Origin: Spirodela intermedia
Taxonomy: Eukaryota > Streptophyta > Magnoliopsida > Alismatales > Araceae
Length of the DNA stretch: 64,000 bases
Direction of reading: 5' to 3'
Assembly (NCBI GenBank): GCA_902729315.2
Contig: LR746272.1
Coordinates: 3,692,035-3,756,034, forward strand
In this document: in pieces, positions 62,356-64,000 of the stretch
Position numbering within the stretch: the stretch's first letter is position 1
Layout of the letters: every line of letters begins with the position of its first letter
Made by a program: the position numbers and the translations under genes
The notes under the pieces: model-generated
Database searches by the model: none
Seen by the model: only the letters and a program-made list of their open reading frames with translations
Told to the model about the DNA's origin: nothing

Positions 62356-64000
62356 TTATCCTAGATCTCGTAGCTTTTTTCTGCGGTCAATTTATCCCAT
62401 CTCGGATGCCCAAATGGCCCTTCTGCCGACTGCTTCCGTTGCTGTCACTTGCCCCCCAAGTTGCCCATTCCTGGACCACAAAGACCCGGCCTTTCTCGCC
62501 CGCCACTCGTTCTCCTCTCCCCACTCCCCCCCCCTTCTTTCCTCTTCTCTCTCTTATCCCCCCCCCTCCCTTCCAGAAGACAAGTGCAAAATAAATCACT
62601 CTCTTCCCACCTTTTGAATACCTCCCAACCTAGTTTCTCTCTCTCTCTCTCTACCCCTATCGGAGCCTGGTTTGAAGCCCATTTTCTGGGCTTTGCTCTG
62701 AGCCTCTACACGTGGTGGTTTTGGAGCTAGAGAGAGAGAGAGAGTTGACTTTGGTCTGTAAGATGCAAATGAAATGGCTGTTCGGGAATTTAAAAAGGAA
62801 AAGCCGAGTTTGGGCATGGGGAGAAACAATCTCATATTTTTTGAGGCAGAATGTCACACTAGGATTCAGGAGCCAAACCGCCACCCAGAGAAGAGTCGAG
62901 AGTCTGTTCATGAAGCCTGCCAAAACCATGATCCCACACTTTATATGATATGACTCCATAATCTTAGCTCAAACTTGAACGAGTAAATTTTCGTACATGT
63001 GCTAATAAAATAAATAAATAAACAAACAAATACAGAGGATAGATGCTTCGTCTATCGAACCCAACAGTTCATTGATCACCAGATTAGCTACTTTCCAAGC
63101 AGATCATCTGATCATGAAAACATCCTGATGCCTGATGGTGTACATATCTGGTCCTTCAGCAGGTTTTCCCACCTGGTCCTTTCAGGGTAGGAAAAGTCAA
63201 CCCATCTGGTCCTTTAGCAGTTTTCCTCAAGCTTCCTAATTAACAGGGCATGCATAACTGTTCTATAAATCTGATATTAATTATTAACCACAAAAATTCA
63301 GATTAATTCTGCAGTCCTAACACTCAATCAAGAAAAGGGTGAATGGCGGGGATGGCTGATACCGAGAGAAGATAATCTGCACCATCGAATGCTCCTGATC
63401 GAAGATCTGGAGAAGACAAGCATTGAGAATCAAACCCTCCCTTTAAACCCTCGACTGTTCTTGATCAGATCTGGCTCACCAAGCATCCTCCCTCCGGGGA
63501 ACACAACATATGATATTTGATGGGCCTTTAGAGTTTCAAGCAAATGCTGATCATGGTTGGTTTTGGTATATGAGATCACATACATCTGTATTTATAAATA
63601 TGGGTGTTGTGGGTTCCGCTGAACAAAATCTCAGGAACTTCATCACCAGGAGACTCCTGATTCCATCAGTTAGTATTGCCTTCCTGTCGTTTTTGACAAC
63701 TTTGGTGTCCTCTCTTCACCCTCAAGCTCCCACCTGAGGGAAAAAAGATGCAGCATGCGAAGTTTCTTCCCTTCTCCTTTCCACAGCAAGCTTCGATGTG
63801 CCAAACTACATCTTCACTAGCAGCAATGGTGACAAGGGCTCAAGAAGCAGTTCCGATTAAAAGAAAACGTCCGACGATGAATAAGAACAGAATAAAATGA
63901 AAATTAGAGCAAACATAAGAAATGCTGGAGCATCTGCCACCGGATGGATGGATGATAAACATTGAGCCTGTCATCGTAGATATAGGCACTCAGAGACAGA
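62354..64000. other. no gene recognised at the right edge
   Basis: Contains a C-rich stretch near 62525-62570 and three imperfect copies of CTGGTCCTTYAGCAG at about 63148, 63173 and 63206. No coding exon is supported. The plus-strand frame at 63510-63737 has no true ATG at its start that fits a known protein. A gene may begin or end beyond the window edge. Confidence 0.4.

Overview
This is a stretch of plant nuclear genome, very probably a flowering plant. The genes are split by canonical plant introns. They include plant-specific families: CRY1 with a DAS-type tail, a CAMTA factor, a GT61 glycosyltransferase and a DYW-type PPR remnant. The spaces between genes hold decayed Ty1/copia and Ty3/gypsy retrotransposons and many CT/GA microsatellites. 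I cannot name the species; a monocot or an early-diverging angiosperm would fit but is not shown.

Layout. 0-1 kb: 3' end of a decayed copia element with its LTR. 1.0-1.3 kb (-): a small protein of a plant family of unknown function. 2.0-3.2 kb (-): a broken copy of the WD40 gene PWP1, followed by a 121-bp foldback. 3.4-12 kb: gene-poor, with only weak exon-like fragments and a DYW-domain fragment at 12.1 kb. 13.8-17.2 kb (-): an intact five-coding-exon PP2C phosphatase. 17.8-26 kb: AT-rich, with an approximately 4.1-kb antisense gypsy relic, then short foldbacks and a 122-bp tandem duplication. 26.1-27.5 kb (+): an intact single-exon GT61 glycosyltransferase, with a decayed partial copy at 29.2-30.0 kb. 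30-32.4 kb: no recognised gene. 33.2-47.0 kb (+): a complete 13-coding-exon CAMTA gene whose first intron uses a GC donor. 49.85-54.15 kb (+): a six-coding-exon Mediator-associated protein 2 gene. 55.7-60.9 kb (-): a complete four-exon cryptochrome 1 gene, convergent with the previous one. 61-64 kb: microsatellites and no recognised gene.

The intact genes do not form an operon-like unit. Several act in signalling: PP2C dephosphorylation, Ca2+/calmodulin-dependent transcription (CAMTA) and blue-light perception (CRY1). Their adjacency is most likely ordinary plant gene order. I found no CRISPR array, tRNA or rRNA, and no convincing undescribed multi-gene system. The more unusual signals are the GC-AG intron of CAMTA, the ACGT-dense CAMTA promoter, the 3.3-kb foldback, the broken PWP1 locus, and the decayed GT61 and DYW fragments.
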